Positions 14,197 to 21,202 of a DNA stretch of 21,202 nucleotides are shown in pieces. A program made the translations under genes and the position numbers. Under the pieces are notes generated by a model. It was not told the DNA's origin. It saw nothing but the letters and a program-made list of their open reading frames with translations, and made no database searches. Numbering within the stretch: position 1 is the stretch's first letter; each line of letters opens with the position of its first letter. Source of the stretch: UBA2965 sp036526135 (lineage in GTDB: Bacteria; Pseudomonadota; Gammaproteobacteria; Pseudomonadales; Azotimanducaceae); the NCBI GenBank assembly GCA_036526135.1, contig DATCZA010000012.1, forward strand, positions 1-21,202, read 5' to 3'.

Positions 14197-15330
14197 TCAG
14201 TCACCCACCAGCATGATCATGATTCCAGCGGCCACGGCCGATCCGATCACGCCCGCCACGTTCGGGCCCATCGCGTGCATGAGCAGATAATTGTGGCGAT
14301 TGGCTTCGAGCCCGACCCGGTTGGCGACCCGCGCCGCCATGGGGACCGCCGAGACGCCGGCAGCGCCGATCAGCGGGTTGATGTGCTCGCGGGTCACCAG
14401 GTTCAGCAGCTTGCCCATCAGAACGCCGGACGCGGTTCCCAGCGCAAACGCGGCCATACCGAGTGCCAGGATGCCCAGCGTGCTGGGCACCAGGAACTGC
14501 TCTGCGCTTAGCTTGGAGCCCACGGCAAGGCCGAGGAAGATGGTCACGATGTTGATCAGGGCGTTCTGGGTGGTATCCGACAACCGATCCACCACGCCGC
14601 ATTCGCGCATCAGGTTACCGAAGCAGAACATCCCCAGCAGAGGCGCGGCAGATGGCAACAGCAGCGCCACCAGCAGCAGCAGCAGCAGCGGAAAAACGAT
14701 GCGCTCGAGCCTGGAGACCTCGCGCAGCTGTACCATTTCGATCTTGCGCTCCGCCTCGGTGGTCAGGGCGCGCATGATGGGCGGCTGGATCAGCGGCACC
14801 AGGGCCATGTAGGAGTAAGCGGCCACGGCGATTGCTCCGAGCAGCTCCGGGGCGAGCCTGCCCGCGACGTATATCGCCGTAGGCCCGTCGGCGCCGCCGA
14901 TGATCCCGATGGCGGCGGCCTCGCGCAGCCCGAAGTCGAAGACGCCGAGCTCCGAGAGGCCCAACGCGCCCAGGAGGGTGGCAAAAATGCCGAACTGGGC
15001 CGCGGCGCCGAGAAAGAGCGTTTTCGGGTTGGCCAGGAGCGGGCCGAAGTCGGTGAGCGCCCCGACGCCCATGAAGATGATCAGCGGAAAAGCGCCCGAC
15101 TCGATCCCCACCACGTAGGCCAGGTGCAGCAGACCGTCGCCTTCGGCGATTCCCGCGCCGGGAATGTTGGCCAGAATCCCACCGAAACCGATGGTCACGA
15201 GCAGCAGAGGCTCGAACTGACGGGCAATGGCCAGGTAAAGCAGCACGAGGCCCACGCCGATCATGATGGCCTGACCCCAGGTGAGCTGGTTTAAGCCCGA
15301 ACCCTCCCAGATCTGACTCAGCAGGTCCAC
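14197..15330 (-). CDS. oadB: Sodium-translocating (oxaloacetate) decarboxylase, beta subunit
   Basis: A 377-aa integral membrane protein, the Na+-pumping subunit of biotin-dependent decarboxylases such as oxaloacetate decarboxylase. It has roughly nine hydrophobic helices. Conserved motifs are FPLIIFMGVGALTDFGPLL, NPKTLFLGAAAQFGIF and AIGIIGGADGPTAIYV, whose Asp belongs to the Na+ pathway in the family. GNLMRECGVVDRL, NPLIGAAGVSAVPMAARV and HAMGPNVAGVIGSA complete the pattern. Length fits OadB (about 375-430). It begins 2 nt after the oadA stop, so translation is probably coupled. The complex decarboxylates carboxybiotin and exports sodium, coupling oxaloacetate to pyruvate conversion with an ion gradient. 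A run of six Leu is encoded by a CAG/CTG repeat (14671-14688). Malonyl- or methylmalonyl-CoA decarboxylase subunits are similar, but the OadA next door supports the oxaloacetate form. Confidence 0.95.
   Translation of the reverse strand: MDLLSQIWEGSGLNQLTWGQAIMIGVGLVLLYLAIARQFEPLLLVTIGFGGILANIPGAGIAEGDGLLHLAYVVGIESGAFPLIIFMGVGALTDFGPLLANPKTLFLGAAAQFGIFATLLGALGLSELGVFDFGLREAAAIGIIGGADGPTAIYVAGRLAPELLGAIAVAAYSYMALVPLIQPPIMRALTTEAERKIEMVQLREVSRLERIVFPLLLLLLVALLLPSAAPLLGMFCFGNLMRECGVVDRLSDTTQNALINIVTIFLGLAVGSKLSAEQFLVPSTLGILALGMAAFALGTASGVLMGKLLNLVTREHINPLIGAAGVSAVPMAARVANRVGLEANRHNYLLMHAMGPNVAGVIGSAVAAGIMIMLVGD
14671..14688. repeat. (CAG)6 microsatellite inside oadB
   Basis: Six perfect CAG units on the plus strand (CTG on the coding strand) encode six Leu in a membrane helix of OadB. 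Gain or loss of a unit would change helix length by one residue without shifting the frame. Confidence 0.85.
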
Positions 15331-15332
15331 GA

Positions 15333-17120
15333 TCAGGCCAGCGTCACCAACGGATCACCCACCGCAACCGCATCTCCCTCGCGGACGTGAACTTCAGCCA
15401 CGGTGCCGTCCTGAGAGGCCGCTACGGCCGTCTCCATCTTCATGGCCTCCACCACCAGGATCGTCTGCCCCTCGGTGACCACGTCCCCCGGCTGCACGAG
15501 CACCTTGAAGACGTTGCCTGCAAGCGCTGCGATGATCGTACCGGCACCTGCCCGAACGGGCGCCTTGAAGGCCGGTTCAGCCGGCTTGACGCTGGACACG
15601 GCGCCCGCTTCGGAAACCTCCACGGTGAATTGCCTGCCGTTCACCCTCACGTTGTAGGTGCTTGCCCGAGGGGGTGCGGGCGGCGCCGGCACCACCCTGC
15701 CGGCTTCCAATGCAGGCACTTCCACCACCCAGGGCGCAGGCTCGAACGCATCGGGGTTGCCTCGATTCTCGAGAAACTTGAGCCCCACCTGGGGAAACAA
15801 AGCGTAAGTCAGGACATCGTCCACGACGTCGCCTGCCAGCGCGAAACCCCGTTCCGCCGCAAGTTCCTGCAGTTCGCCCGTCAACGCTTCCACCTCTGGC
15901 TGCAGATGATCTGCCGGACGACCAGTGATCGGCGACTCCCCGTTGAGCACACGGGCCTGAAGATCCGCGTTGACCGGGGCCGGCGTTGCGCCGTATTCCC
16001 CCTTGAGCACGCCGGCCGTCTCCTTGGTGACGTTCTTGTAGCGCTCGTTCATCAGGACGTTGATGACCGCCTGGGTGCCAACGATCTGGGAGGTGGGCGT
16101 AACCAGAGGGATGAAACCGAGATCCTCACGGACACGGGGGATCTCATCGAGCACCTCATCGAGCCGGTCCGAGGCGTTCTGCTCGCGCAGCTGGCTCTCC
16201 AGGTTCGTCAGCATCCCGCCAGGCACCTGGGCTACCAGAATGCGCGAGTCCACGCCCTTGAGCGTGCCCTCGAATTTTGCGTACTTCTTTCGGACTTGGC
16301 GGAAGTAGGCGGCAATCTCCTCCAGCAGCGAGATGTCGAGCCCGGTGTCGCGATCGCCGCCCTCGAGTATCGACACCAGCGTCTCCGTAGGCGAGTGACC
16401 ATAGGTCATGCTCATGGACGAGATGGCCGTGTCCACGTTGTCGATGCCGGCCTCGATGGCCTTGAGGTACGTGGCCGTCGACAGCCCCGTCGTGGCATGG
16501 CACTGCATGTGGATGGGCACGCTGACCGACTCCTTCAGGCGGCTCACCAGCTCGAAGGCCACATAGGGCTTGAGAAGCCCGGCCATGTCCTTGATGGCGA
16601 TGGAGTGCGCGCCCGTATCTTCGATCTGCTTGCCCAGGTCGACCCAGACTTCCATGGTGTGCACGGGGCTGACGGTGTACGAGATCGTCCCCTGGGCGTG
16701 CCTGCCCACATCGAGCGTCGCGCGGATGGCGGTTCGCAGATTCCTGATGTCGTTGAGCGCATCGAATATCCGAAAAACGTCGACCCCGTTGGCCGCCGCG
16801 CGCTCGACGAATTTGCCCACGACGTCGTCCGCATAATGCCGGTAACCCAGAATGTTCTGGCCGCGGAAGAGCATCTGCTGCGGTGTGTTCGGCATGGCCG
16901 CTTTAAGCTTGCGCATCCGCTCCCACGGATCTTCACCCAGATACCGGATGCAGGCATCGAAGGTCGCGCCGCCCCAGGATTCGATGGACCAGAACCCGAC
17001 CTGATCGAGCTTGCCGGCAATCGGCAGCATGTCCTCGACGCGCATGCGGGTAGCCAGCAGGCTCTGATGGGCGTCACGCAGGACCACGTCGGTGATCCCC
17101 AACGGTCTCTTGGTGCTCAT
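15333..17120 (-). CDS. oadA: Oxaloacetate decarboxylase alpha subunit (carboxyltransferase + biotin carrier)
   Basis: A 595-aa cytoplasmic subunit that moves the carboxyl group of oxaloacetate onto its own biotin, forming pyruvate. Residues 5-270 form the carboxyltransferase barrel: ITDVVLRDAHQSLLATRMR (metal ligand D16), SIESWGGATFDACIRYLGEDPW, NGVDVFRIFDALND, and AIKDMAGL (K177). Residues up to about 470 are the PycB/OadA conserved domain. A Pro/Ala-rich linker leads to a biotinyl domain, VVEAMKMETAV, with biotin on K561. Oddly, the family's HCHATTG motif reads Q206-C-H208ATTG, so one of the two His metal ligands is Gln. ATG 17120 has GATGAGG before it; the frame is open to 17279 but that would overlap oadG. 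It lies 10 nt after oadG and 2 nt before oadB. It could also be a pyruvate carboxylase B subunit, but the oadG and oadB neighbours argue for the Na+ pump. Confidence 0.95.
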   Translation of the reverse strand: MSTKRPLGITDVVLRDAHQSLLATRMRVEDMLPIAGKLDQVGFWSIESWGGATFDACIRYLGEDPWERMRKLKAAMPNTPQQMLFRGQNILGYRHYADDVVGKFVERAAANGVDVFRIFDALNDIRNLRTAIRATLDVGRHAQGTISYTVSPVHTMEVWVDLGKQIEDTGAHSIAIKDMAGLLKPYVAFELVSRLKESVSVPIHMQCHATTGLSTATYLKAIEAGIDNVDTAISSMSMTYGHSPTETLVSILEGGDRDTGLDISLLEEIAAYFRQVRKKYAKFEGTLKGVDSRILVAQVPGGMLTNLESQLREQNASDRLDEVLDEIPRVREDLGFIPLVTPTSQIVGTQAVINVLMNERYKNVTKETAGVLKGEYGATPAPVNADLQARVLNGESPITGRPADHLQPEVEALTGELQELAAERGFALAGDVVDDVLTYALFPQVGLKFLENRGNPDAFEPAPWVVEVPALEAGRVVPAPPAPPRASTYNVRVNGRQFTVEVSEAGAVSSVKPAEPAFKAPVRAGAGTIIAALAGNVFKVLVQPGDVVTEGQTILVVEAMKMETAVAASQDGTVAEVHVREGDAVAVGDPLVTLA

Positions 17121-17130
17121 GGGTACCTCA

Positions 17131-17337
17131 TCATCGGTCCGGGCCGGAGGCGCGATGCCTTTCAATGGCCGCAACGATGGCTGCCACTTCGTCCGCGGTG
17201 GGGCCGGGCTCGCCCTGCAGCCGCATGAGCACCCTGGACATGACGACCGTCGCGCCGACGAGAACCGAGAGAAAGACAAACACCGTCGCCATGCCAGCCA
17301 GCATCAGGTGCAAACCCTGAACCATCAGATCAGACAT
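17131..17337 (-). CDS. oadG: Oxaloacetate decarboxylase gamma subunit
   Basis: A small membrane protein (68 aa from ATG 17337) of the OadG family, which anchors and assembles the alpha and beta subunits. It has one helix (LHLMLAGMATVFVFLSVLVGATVV) preceded by MSDLMVQG, the usual OadG opening, and a polar tail with PTADEVAAIVAAIERHRAS that would contact OadA. The typical His-rich zinc-binding C-terminus is not obvious. The frame is open to ATG 17376, giving 81 aa. ATG 17337 fits the family start better, although GGAG then sits directly against the ATG, so the longer start is possible. It is the first gene of oadGAB and diverges from tRNA-Arg(ACG). Confidence 0.85.
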   Translation of the reverse strand: MSDLMVQGLHLMLAGMATVFVFLSVLVGATVVMSRVLMRLQGEPGPTADEVAAIVAAIERHRASGPDR

Positions 17338-17441
17338 CTCCGGACCGATTGCGCCACTAAAACTCGGGTTGCGCATTCTGCATCAGGTGCCCGGGCAAAG
17401 GTAGCCGCAGCGCCGCGCTCCTATGAACTGTCGGCCCTTTC

Positions 17442-17470
17442 TTGACGGGGTTTTTCGCCTTCCAGATAAT
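17442..17470 (+). promoter_or_regulatory. Sigma-70-type promoter of tRNA-Arg(ACG)
   Basis: TTGACG (17442-17447) and GATAAT (17465-17470) are 17 nt apart. They are followed by a GC-rich discriminator (AGCGCGCCC), as in growth-rate-controlled stable RNA promoters. Transcription would begin about 50 nt before the mature tRNA 5' end at 17528. Confidence 0.7.
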
Positions 17471-17527
17471 AGCGCGCCCTCGCGGACTGGAACGGCAAGC
17501 GATACGCCATTTCCCCGCCTGGACCGC

Positions 17528-17604
17528 GCGCCCGTAGCTCAGCTGGATAGAGCGCATGGCTACGAACCATGAGGCCGGGAGTTCGAATCTCTCCGGGCGC
17601 GCCA
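17528..17604 (+). tRNA. tRNA-Arg (anticodon ACG)
   Basis: A complete 77-nt tRNA. The acceptor stem is GCGCCCG/CGGGCGC. The D-arm is GCTCAGCTGGATAGAGC. The anticodon stem is CATGG/CCATG with loop CTACGAA, giving anticodon ACG, normally edited to ICG to read CGU, CGC and CGA. The T-arm is GGGAG-TTCGAAT-CTCTC with one wobble-tolerant end. Discriminator G is followed by an encoded CCA. A good promoter lies upstream at 17442-17470. Confidence 0.97.
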
Positions 17605-17639
17605 TTTCCATCACCGAAACCGGTTCCGACCGGAAGACG

Positions 17640-17789
17640 ATGAGCTCTGCCCCGATGAACAAGGACAACAGGCGATTTCACGGCTGGCGGCTCATCGGCG
17701 TCATCATGATCGTCATAATTGCCCTCGCGGCGGTCAGCTTCGTCGTGGACTGGATGGTCATCGGTCCGCTGGAAGGCCGCGTCTTCTGA
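17640..17789 (+). CDS. Small single-pass membrane protein, 49 aa
   Basis: A 49-residue ORF starting at ATG 17640 (GGAAGACG just before it); a second ATG at 17655 is also possible. A basic N-terminus (MNKDNRRFHGWR) leads to one long hydrophobic helix (LIGVIMIVIIALAAVSFVVDW) and a short tail, so topology is N-in. I recognise no family. It begins 35 nt after tRNA-Arg(ACG) and may share that transcript. It ends 10 nt before the convergent CMD gene. The good charge pattern and compact fit between neighbours suggest it is real. Confidence 0.5.
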   Translation: MSSAPMNKDNRRFHGWRLIGVIMIVIIALAAVSFVVDWMVIGPLEGRVF

Positions 17790-17799
17790 GCTTGCGCGG

Positions 17800-18366
17800 C
17801 TAAGCGTCCGGAAACGGGTCGTCCATTCCGGAGGTCAGGGGTACTTCGAAAGCGTTCAGGGTCAGGGCAACCATGCAGTAGTAGCCGATGATGGTGACGA
17901 GCTCGATGAGCCCCTCCTCACCAAATTGTCCGAGCGCCCCGGTGTAGGTGTTCGAGTCCAGCCGATGCAGATTCAGCAGGCTCGTCGCCACCCGGTAGGA
18001 CAGATCCTCGGCCCCGTTGAACGAGGGCAGCTCCCCCACCCGAAGCTTCTCGATCTCCTCGGGGTCGACACCTGCTGCGACGGCGAGCTCCCGGTGCGCA
18101 GCAAACTCGAACTTTGCTCGATAGAAAGCGCCGACGGTGCAGATGGCCACTTCCTTCACGTTCTCCGGAAGACGGCTGTCGAATCGTGCCGCTGCACCCA
18201 GGGCCTGAGTTGCGAGCCCCACGCGCGGCGCCCGGACCCAGACGCCAAACGGACCAACGAGCCCGATGGCTCCGTGTTTGCTCTTGCGCGGCCCGCTCTG
18301 AATGGCATCGAGCACGGCCCGTTGATCCGCGGTCAGGTCGTCCCGATTCAGTTTCGACAATCTCAT
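17800..18366 (-). CDS. Carboxymuconolactone decarboxylase family protein
   Basis: A 188-aa all-helical protein of the CMD/AhpD-like fold. The signature LPENVKEVAICTVGAFYRAKFEFAAHRELAVAAGVDPEEIE carries the conserved Glu (E72) and His (H91) of the PcaC-type active site. There is no CxxC pair, so AhpD-like peroxidase activity is unlikely. The known family reaction is decarboxylation of 4-carboxymuconolactone in protocatechuate breakdown, but many single-domain members are uncharacterised. The N-terminal RLSKLNRDDLTADQRAVLDAI and the part about an intact interface (GPFGVWVRAPRVG) are typical of longer members. ATG 18366 has GGGGAGG upstream, a strong ribosome binding site. It diverges from the amidohydrolase region. 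With the Rieske, VOC and LLM genes it fits an aromatic-compound context, though not as part of a recognisable complete pathway. Confidence 0.88.
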   Translation of the reverse strand: MRLSKLNRDDLTADQRAVLDAIQSGPRKSKHGAIGLVGPFGVWVRAPRVGLATQALGAAARFDSRLPENVKEVAICTVGAFYRAKFEFAAHRELAVAAGVDPEEIEKLRVGELPSFNGAEDLSYRVATSLLNLHRLDSNTYTGALGQFGEEGLIELVTIIGYYCMVALTLNAFEVPLTSGMDDPFPDA

Positions 18367-18456
18367 GAGGCACCTCCCCTTTCTCCGGGATCATCTTCGT
18401 TCAAACGCCGTGAAATATCGAATGGCCCCAGGCGCGGGAGCCGCGACTTTCAACAC

Positions 18457-18471
18457 GTAACAATTGGTTAC
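18457..18471. promoter_or_regulatory. Candidate operator palindrome in a divergent gap
   Basis: GTAAC-AATTG-GTTAC is a palindrome with 5-nt arms and a 5-nt centre, sitting 11 nt before a sigma-70-like promoter and 91 nt upstream of the CMD start. A dimeric repressor of TetR or MarR type could bind it; no regulator of that kind is in the window. Confidence 0.3.
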
Positions 18472-18481
18472 CTTATCTCCG

Positions 18482-18510
18482 TTGACTGCCATGGTGGGGG
18501 TGCCTATGGT
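18482..18510 (+). promoter_or_regulatory. Candidate sigma-70 promoter for the amidohydrolase
   Basis: TTGACT (18482-18487) and TATGGT (18505-18510) are 17 nt apart. The -35 has five and the -10 four consensus bases. The leader to ATG 18578 or GTG 18658 would be about 60 or 140 nt. Confidence 0.4.
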
Positions 18511-18577
18511 CCTGCCCGCAGCGTCGCTTCACGGCTTCGCACCAAGCCCGAAACCACAGCTAACGGACCGCCAAGTG

Positions 18578-18688
18578 ATGATGCACAGCAACGAGACTGC
18601 CCGCGACGACTCCGTCTTTGAGAATGTCGTTGGAGTCATGGCGGCCGTGTCTGTGCTGTGCTTCATGGGGTTGTTGCTGTTCATCTGA
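18578..18688 (+). CDS. Possible tiny membrane peptide, 36 aa
   Basis: An ORF from ATG 18578 to TGA 18686-18688. It has a polar N-terminus (MMHSNETARDDSVFENV) and one hydrophobic helix (VGVMAAVSVLCFMGLLLFI). It overlaps the amidohydrolase GTG start by 31 nt in another frame, so its translation could feed that start. The ribosome binding site is weak and no family is recognised. It may be only the hydrophobic out-of-frame reading next to a signal-peptide region. Confidence 0.3.
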   Translation: MMHSNETARDDSVFENVVGVMAAVSVLCFMGLLLFI

Positions 18689-19935
18689 CGGCCGCACTAC
18701 TCCTCATATCACTCCTACCGCTGGCCGGATGGGCCAGTCCCGATTCCGCCCTGATCATCACCAATGCCCGCATCCTCGACGGTGCGGGCAGCGTCATAGA
18801 CAACGGCACCGTGCACGTTCTGGGTGAGCGAATTGCGGCCGTTGGGGCCGAGCCATCAAGCAGCGACGCATCGATCATGATCGACGCGCAAGGCATGACC
18901 GTCATGCCCGGCTTCATCGACACCCATCGGCATCTGCTGCTTTACAGCAACGCAGGCAGTGCGCGACAGCTGCGTCGCTACATCAACCGAACCCTTTCCC
19001 GCGAACTCTCGCAGACGCTGGCTCAGGGAATAACCACCGCCCTCTCGCCCGGCGACCACGCCCCGGAGATCATCGAGATAAGGGAGCGAATCGCCTCTGG
19101 CGAGCTGCTAGGTCCGCGCCTGCTGGTGGCCGGGCCCGTCATTCAGGCTCGCGGCGACCACGTGGCCACCACGGTATGCCGAGGCCGCTCGTTCTGCCGC
19201 AAGCACGCCACCGCCGAGGCGAGAACGCCCGAAGAGGCCCGCGAGCACGTTCGCCGCGCTGCCTCTCTGGGCGTAGACTTCATCAAGACGGTGCACGACC
19301 GTCAGGTGGCGCCCCGCGTGGTCGCGTCAGACGAGCTGCTCGCCGCCATCGCAGATGAATCCGCGGCGCTTAAGATTCCCCTGCTCATCCACGTCCGCGA
19401 TGCTGCCGACATGGTGCGGCTGTCTGCATTGAAACCAGCGGCTTTTGTTCACGCGCCCCTGACCGGAGAGCTGGCCACGGCCATCGAGGCGGCAGCGATG
19501 AGCCTCTGGACGGTGCCCGTATCCACCACCCTCGCCTGGCAGACTCCAGAGCTCTTCAAGGCGCGCCGCGCCCGTTTTCACGCCGACGACCATGAGCGTC
19601 TGGAGCAGGCTCTCGACAACATCAGATATCTGGTCAGCACGAACTCCGTGGTGGCGTTCGGAACCGATAATCCCCCGCCCCTGGGAACCGATGACCTCAT
19701 GACCGAGGTGCGCACGCTGAGCCGCGTGCTGACCCCCGCGGAGATCATCCGTTCCATGACCGAGCACGCGGCGGAGTTTCTGGGTCGCGGCGACGAGCTG
19801 GGCACGCTGGCGCCGGGGAAGCTTGCCGACCTCGTGGTCGTCGAAGGCGACCCGCTCACCGATCTCGAGGCGCTGTCGCGAGTGCGTCTGGTGGTGAAGA
19901 ATGGGAGGGTCGCTGCGGATAACCGCGCGCGCTGA
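18658..19935 (+). CDS. Secreted metal-dependent amidohydrolase
   Basis: A 425-aa amidohydrolase-superfamily protein of the imidazolonepropionase/Xaa-Pro-dipeptidase-like branch. The signature is complete: GFIDTH90RH92 (first metal His pair), DFIK210TVHD (bridging Lys position), LLIH245VRD, FVH265AP, and AFGTD337N (catalytic Asp). The usual ending (GTLAPGKLADLVVVEGDPLTDLEAL) forms the second half of the small beta-sandwich. The N-terminus is a signal peptide (LTAALLLISLLPLAGWA-S), so it probably works in the periplasm. The start is GTG 18658, the first possible start after an in-frame TGA (18619-18621). It lacks a strong ribosome binding site and its n-region has no Arg or Lys, which is unusual. 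It may hydrolyse a cyclic amide, dipeptide or lactone. The LLM oxidoreductase gene follows after 70 nt. Confidence 0.88.
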   Translation: MLHGVVAVHLTAALLLISLLPLAGWASPDSALIITNARILDGAGSVIDNGTVHVLGERIAAVGAEPSSSDASIMIDAQGMTVMPGFIDTHRHLLLYSNAGSARQLRRYINRTLSRELSQTLAQGITTALSPGDHAPEIIEIRERIASGELLGPRLLVAGPVIQARGDHVATTVCRGRSFCRKHATAEARTPEEAREHVRRAASLGVDFIKTVHDRQVAPRVVASDELLAAIADESAALKIPLLIHVRDAADMVRLSALKPAAFVHAPLTGELATAIEAAAMSLWTVPVSTTLAWQTPELFKARRARFHADDHERLEQALDNIRYLVSTNSVVAFGTDNPPPLGTDDLMTEVRTLSRVLTPAEIIRSMTEHAAEFLGRGDELGTLAPGKLADLVVVEGDPLTDLEALSRVRLVVKNGRVAADNRAR

Positions 19936-20005
19936 CCCTACCTAACCCTTGGGCAGAACTCGGCTCCTGGTGTAAGGTCCCGTAAGGGAGTCCAGGGAGA
20001 GCACC

Positions 20006-21034
20006 ATGCGTCACGGCATCATTTTTTCCGGCGGCGGCACCAGCATGCAGCAGATGGTGGATCTCGCCTGCCAGGCGGAGCAAGCCGGTGTCGATTCGAT
20101 CTACCTGACGGAAGCCTGGCGAAGCGGCTTCGTGGGCCTGGCCGCCATTGCGGCCGCCACCGACCGGGTCGAGATCGGGCCGTACATTTTGAACGCCTAC
20201 GCCCGGTCGGTCTGGGTCACCGCCATGAGCGCCGTCGATCTGGACGAGCTCAGCGGCGGACGGCTCGTCCTCGGCGTCGGCAGCGGCAACAAGCACATCA
20301 ACGAGGACTGGCAGGGTATTCCCCAGGCGCGGCCTATCCGCAAGATGGACGAGTACGTCACCCTGCTGAGAAAGGCCGTGAGCACCCGGCTCGGCGAGAC
20401 GCTCGAGTGGGAGGGCGAGCTGCACCGCATGAACTGGCCGCCGGCCGTGGCGCCGCTGCGCAGCACCATCCCCGTCTACCTGGCCGCCCTGTACCCGCAG
20501 ATGATCGGCGTGGCCGGGCGTGTGGCCGATGGGCTCGCCCTGGGCGCGCTGCTGTCCGCCGACTACATCGGCCAGGAGCTCAAGCCTCGCTTCGGCAAGG
20601 CGGCAGCTGACGCCGACCGCGATCCGGATTCCCTGGGCATCTACTTTGCGCCCTTCGTCTCCGTCGGCGAGGAAGCCGAGGCGGCCCGCAACGCTGCCCG
20701 GGCCGCAATCTGTCACCTCTACTCGCCGCTGCCTCACCCTTACTACGACCACGTGCTGCGCGAGCAGGGCTTCGCTGAGGCGGCCGATGCCTGCGCCGCC
20801 CACGTTCCCGAGGGGCGCCTGGAGCACGCCATGGAAGCCATCAGCGACGAGATGCTCGATACCGTCGCGGTAGCCGGCACGGCCGCTCAGTGCCGCGCGG
20901 CGCTGGATCAGTTCGAGGGCATCGTCGACCAGGCCCTGCTGGTCAACGTGAATTATTCCGGCGAGTCGGAAGAAACGCTGCTGGCGGGCTTTCAGGACCT
21001 GATTCGCCTGGCGGGCATCGCAGGCAGCTACTGA
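20006..21034 (+). CDS. LLM-class flavin-dependent oxidoreductase
   Basis: A 342-aa luciferase-like TIM-barrel oxidoreductase using FMN or F420. Typical parts are MRHGIIFSGGGTSMQQMVDLACQAEQAGVDSIYLTEAW (first strand and helix), TDRVEIGPYILNAYARSVWVTAMSAVDLDELSGGRLVLGVGSG (the family hallmark), IPVYLAALYPQMIGVAGRVADGLALG, and a C-terminal regulatory part ending in LIRLAGIAGSY. ATG 20006 has AGGGAGAG upstream. It may act as a monooxygenase or F420/FMN reductase. The SDR gene follows after 12 nt, so the two likely form an operon and could work one after the other on an alcohol or ketone substrate. Cofactor choice cannot be read from what is visible. Confidence 0.9.
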   Translation: MRHGIIFSGGGTSMQQMVDLACQAEQAGVDSIYLTEAWRSGFVGLAAIAAATDRVEIGPYILNAYARSVWVTAMSAVDLDELSGGRLVLGVGSGNKHINEDWQGIPQARPIRKMDEYVTLLRKAVSTRLGETLEWEGELHRMNWPPAVAPLRSTIPVYLAALYPQMIGVAGRVADGLALGALLSADYIGQELKPRFGKAAADADRDPDSLGIYFAPFVSVGEEAEAARNAARAAICHLYSPLPHPYYDHVLREQGFAEAADACAAHVPEGRLEHAMEAISDEMLDTVAVAGTAAQCRAALDQFEGIVDQALLVNVNYSGESEETLLAGFQDLIRLAGIAGSY

Positions 21035-21046
21035 AGCGAGGAAGTC

Positions 21047-21202
21047 ATGGAACTGAACGCGAAGCGAATCATCGTAACCGGCTGTGCCAGAGGTATGGGA
21101 GCGGCCACCGTCAGGGCCTATGTGGGGGCCGGCGCAAGGGTCGTCGGCATGGACCTCGCTGAGGAGGATGGCCAGAAAGTGTGCATTGAGGCGAGCGCAA
21201 CC
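21047..21202 (+). CDS. Short-chain dehydrogenase/reductase, N-terminal part (cut by window end)
   Basis: Only 52 codons are present. They begin at ATG 21047 after GCGAGGAAGTC, a good ribosome binding site. The start MELNAKRIIVTGCARGMG contains the SDR cofactor motif TGxxxGxG, and a D follows the second beta strand (VVGMDLAEED), favouring NAD(H) over NADP(H). The rest lies outside the window. It is spaced 12 nt from the LLM gene. Confidence 0.85.
   Translation, partial: MELNAKRIIVTGCARGMGAATVRAYVGAGARVVGMDLAEEDGQKVCIEASAT

Noticed and set aside
14671..14688. CAG run considered as a phase-variation switch
   Set aside because: It is a triplet repeat, so length change keeps the frame; it simply encodes Leu in a membrane helix.
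15387..17228. 613-codon plus-strand open frame opposite oadA
   Set aside because: It is a mirror of the high-GC oadA coding strand, its product is Arg/His-rich with no domain pattern, and oadA motifs on the other strand are unambiguous.
14046..17604. Region between the tRNA genes considered as an integrated mobile element
   Set aside because: No integrase, transposase or repeated tRNA 3' end is visible, and oadGAB looks like ordinary chromosomal content.
17719..18621. 300-codon plus-strand frame opposite the CMD gene
   Set aside because: The CMD signature and GGGGAGG ribosome binding site on the minus strand are decisive; this frame has neither.
19856..20827. 323-codon minus-strand frame opposite the LLM gene
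   Set aside because: Shadow frame of a clear luciferase-like gene; no ribosome binding site or recognisable motif.

Overview
The window looks like a chromosomal piece of a GC-rich (about 60-65% by eye) Gram-negative proteobacterium, most likely a gammaproteobacterium. The reasons are the Sec signal peptides, Shine-Dalgarno sites of the GGAG type, a sodium-pump operon in the order oadG-oadA-oadB, tRNA genes with encoded CCA, and many oxidative 'degradation type' enzymes. I cannot name the species. There are no rRNA genes, CRISPR arrays, integrases or transposases, and no gene-free stretch longer than about 250 bases.

Region 1 (1-7446): a small unknown ORF, then two paralogous stand-alone Rieske oxygenase alpha subunits facing each other (384-1934 plus, 5875-7446 minus). 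Between them lies a tightly coupled two-gene unit. The first gene encodes a winged-helix + TIR + transmembrane + TolB-like protein. It overlaps by 8 nt a secreted S9-peptidase-like protein whose catalytic Ser, Asp and His positions all appear to be substituted. This pair is the best candidate for an undescribed system: a ToxR/CadC-like membrane one-component regulator carrying a TIR module, partnered with an exported pseudo-peptidase.

Region 2 (7579-9203): a soluble sphingosine-1-phosphate-lyase-like PLP enzyme, then the decayed remnant of a small multi-pass membrane protein with its middle missing.

Region 3 (9144-13966): a minus-strand operon reads JmjC/cupin-like oxygenase, RhlA-like alpha/beta hydrolase (ATGA overlap), SnoaL/NTF2-like protein, VOC protein. 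Divergent from it are an AspH/LpxO-type 2-oxoglutarate oxygenase and a secreted protein built of two similar halves. A perfect 15-bp hairpin closes this block.

Region 4 (13979-17789): tRNA-Arg(CCT), the oadGAB sodium-translocating decarboxylase operon, tRNA-Arg(ACG) with a clear sigma-70-like promoter, and a 49-residue membrane peptide.

Region 5 (17800-21202): a carboxymuconolactone-decarboxylase-family protein, a possible tiny membrane ORF, a secreted amidohydrolase, a luciferase-like flavin oxidoreductase, and the start of a short-chain dehydrogenase cut by the window edge. Rieske, VOC, NTF2-like, CMD, LLM and SDR families together suggest catabolism or modification of aromatic, steroid-like or lipid compounds. 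No substrate can be read from the sequence.
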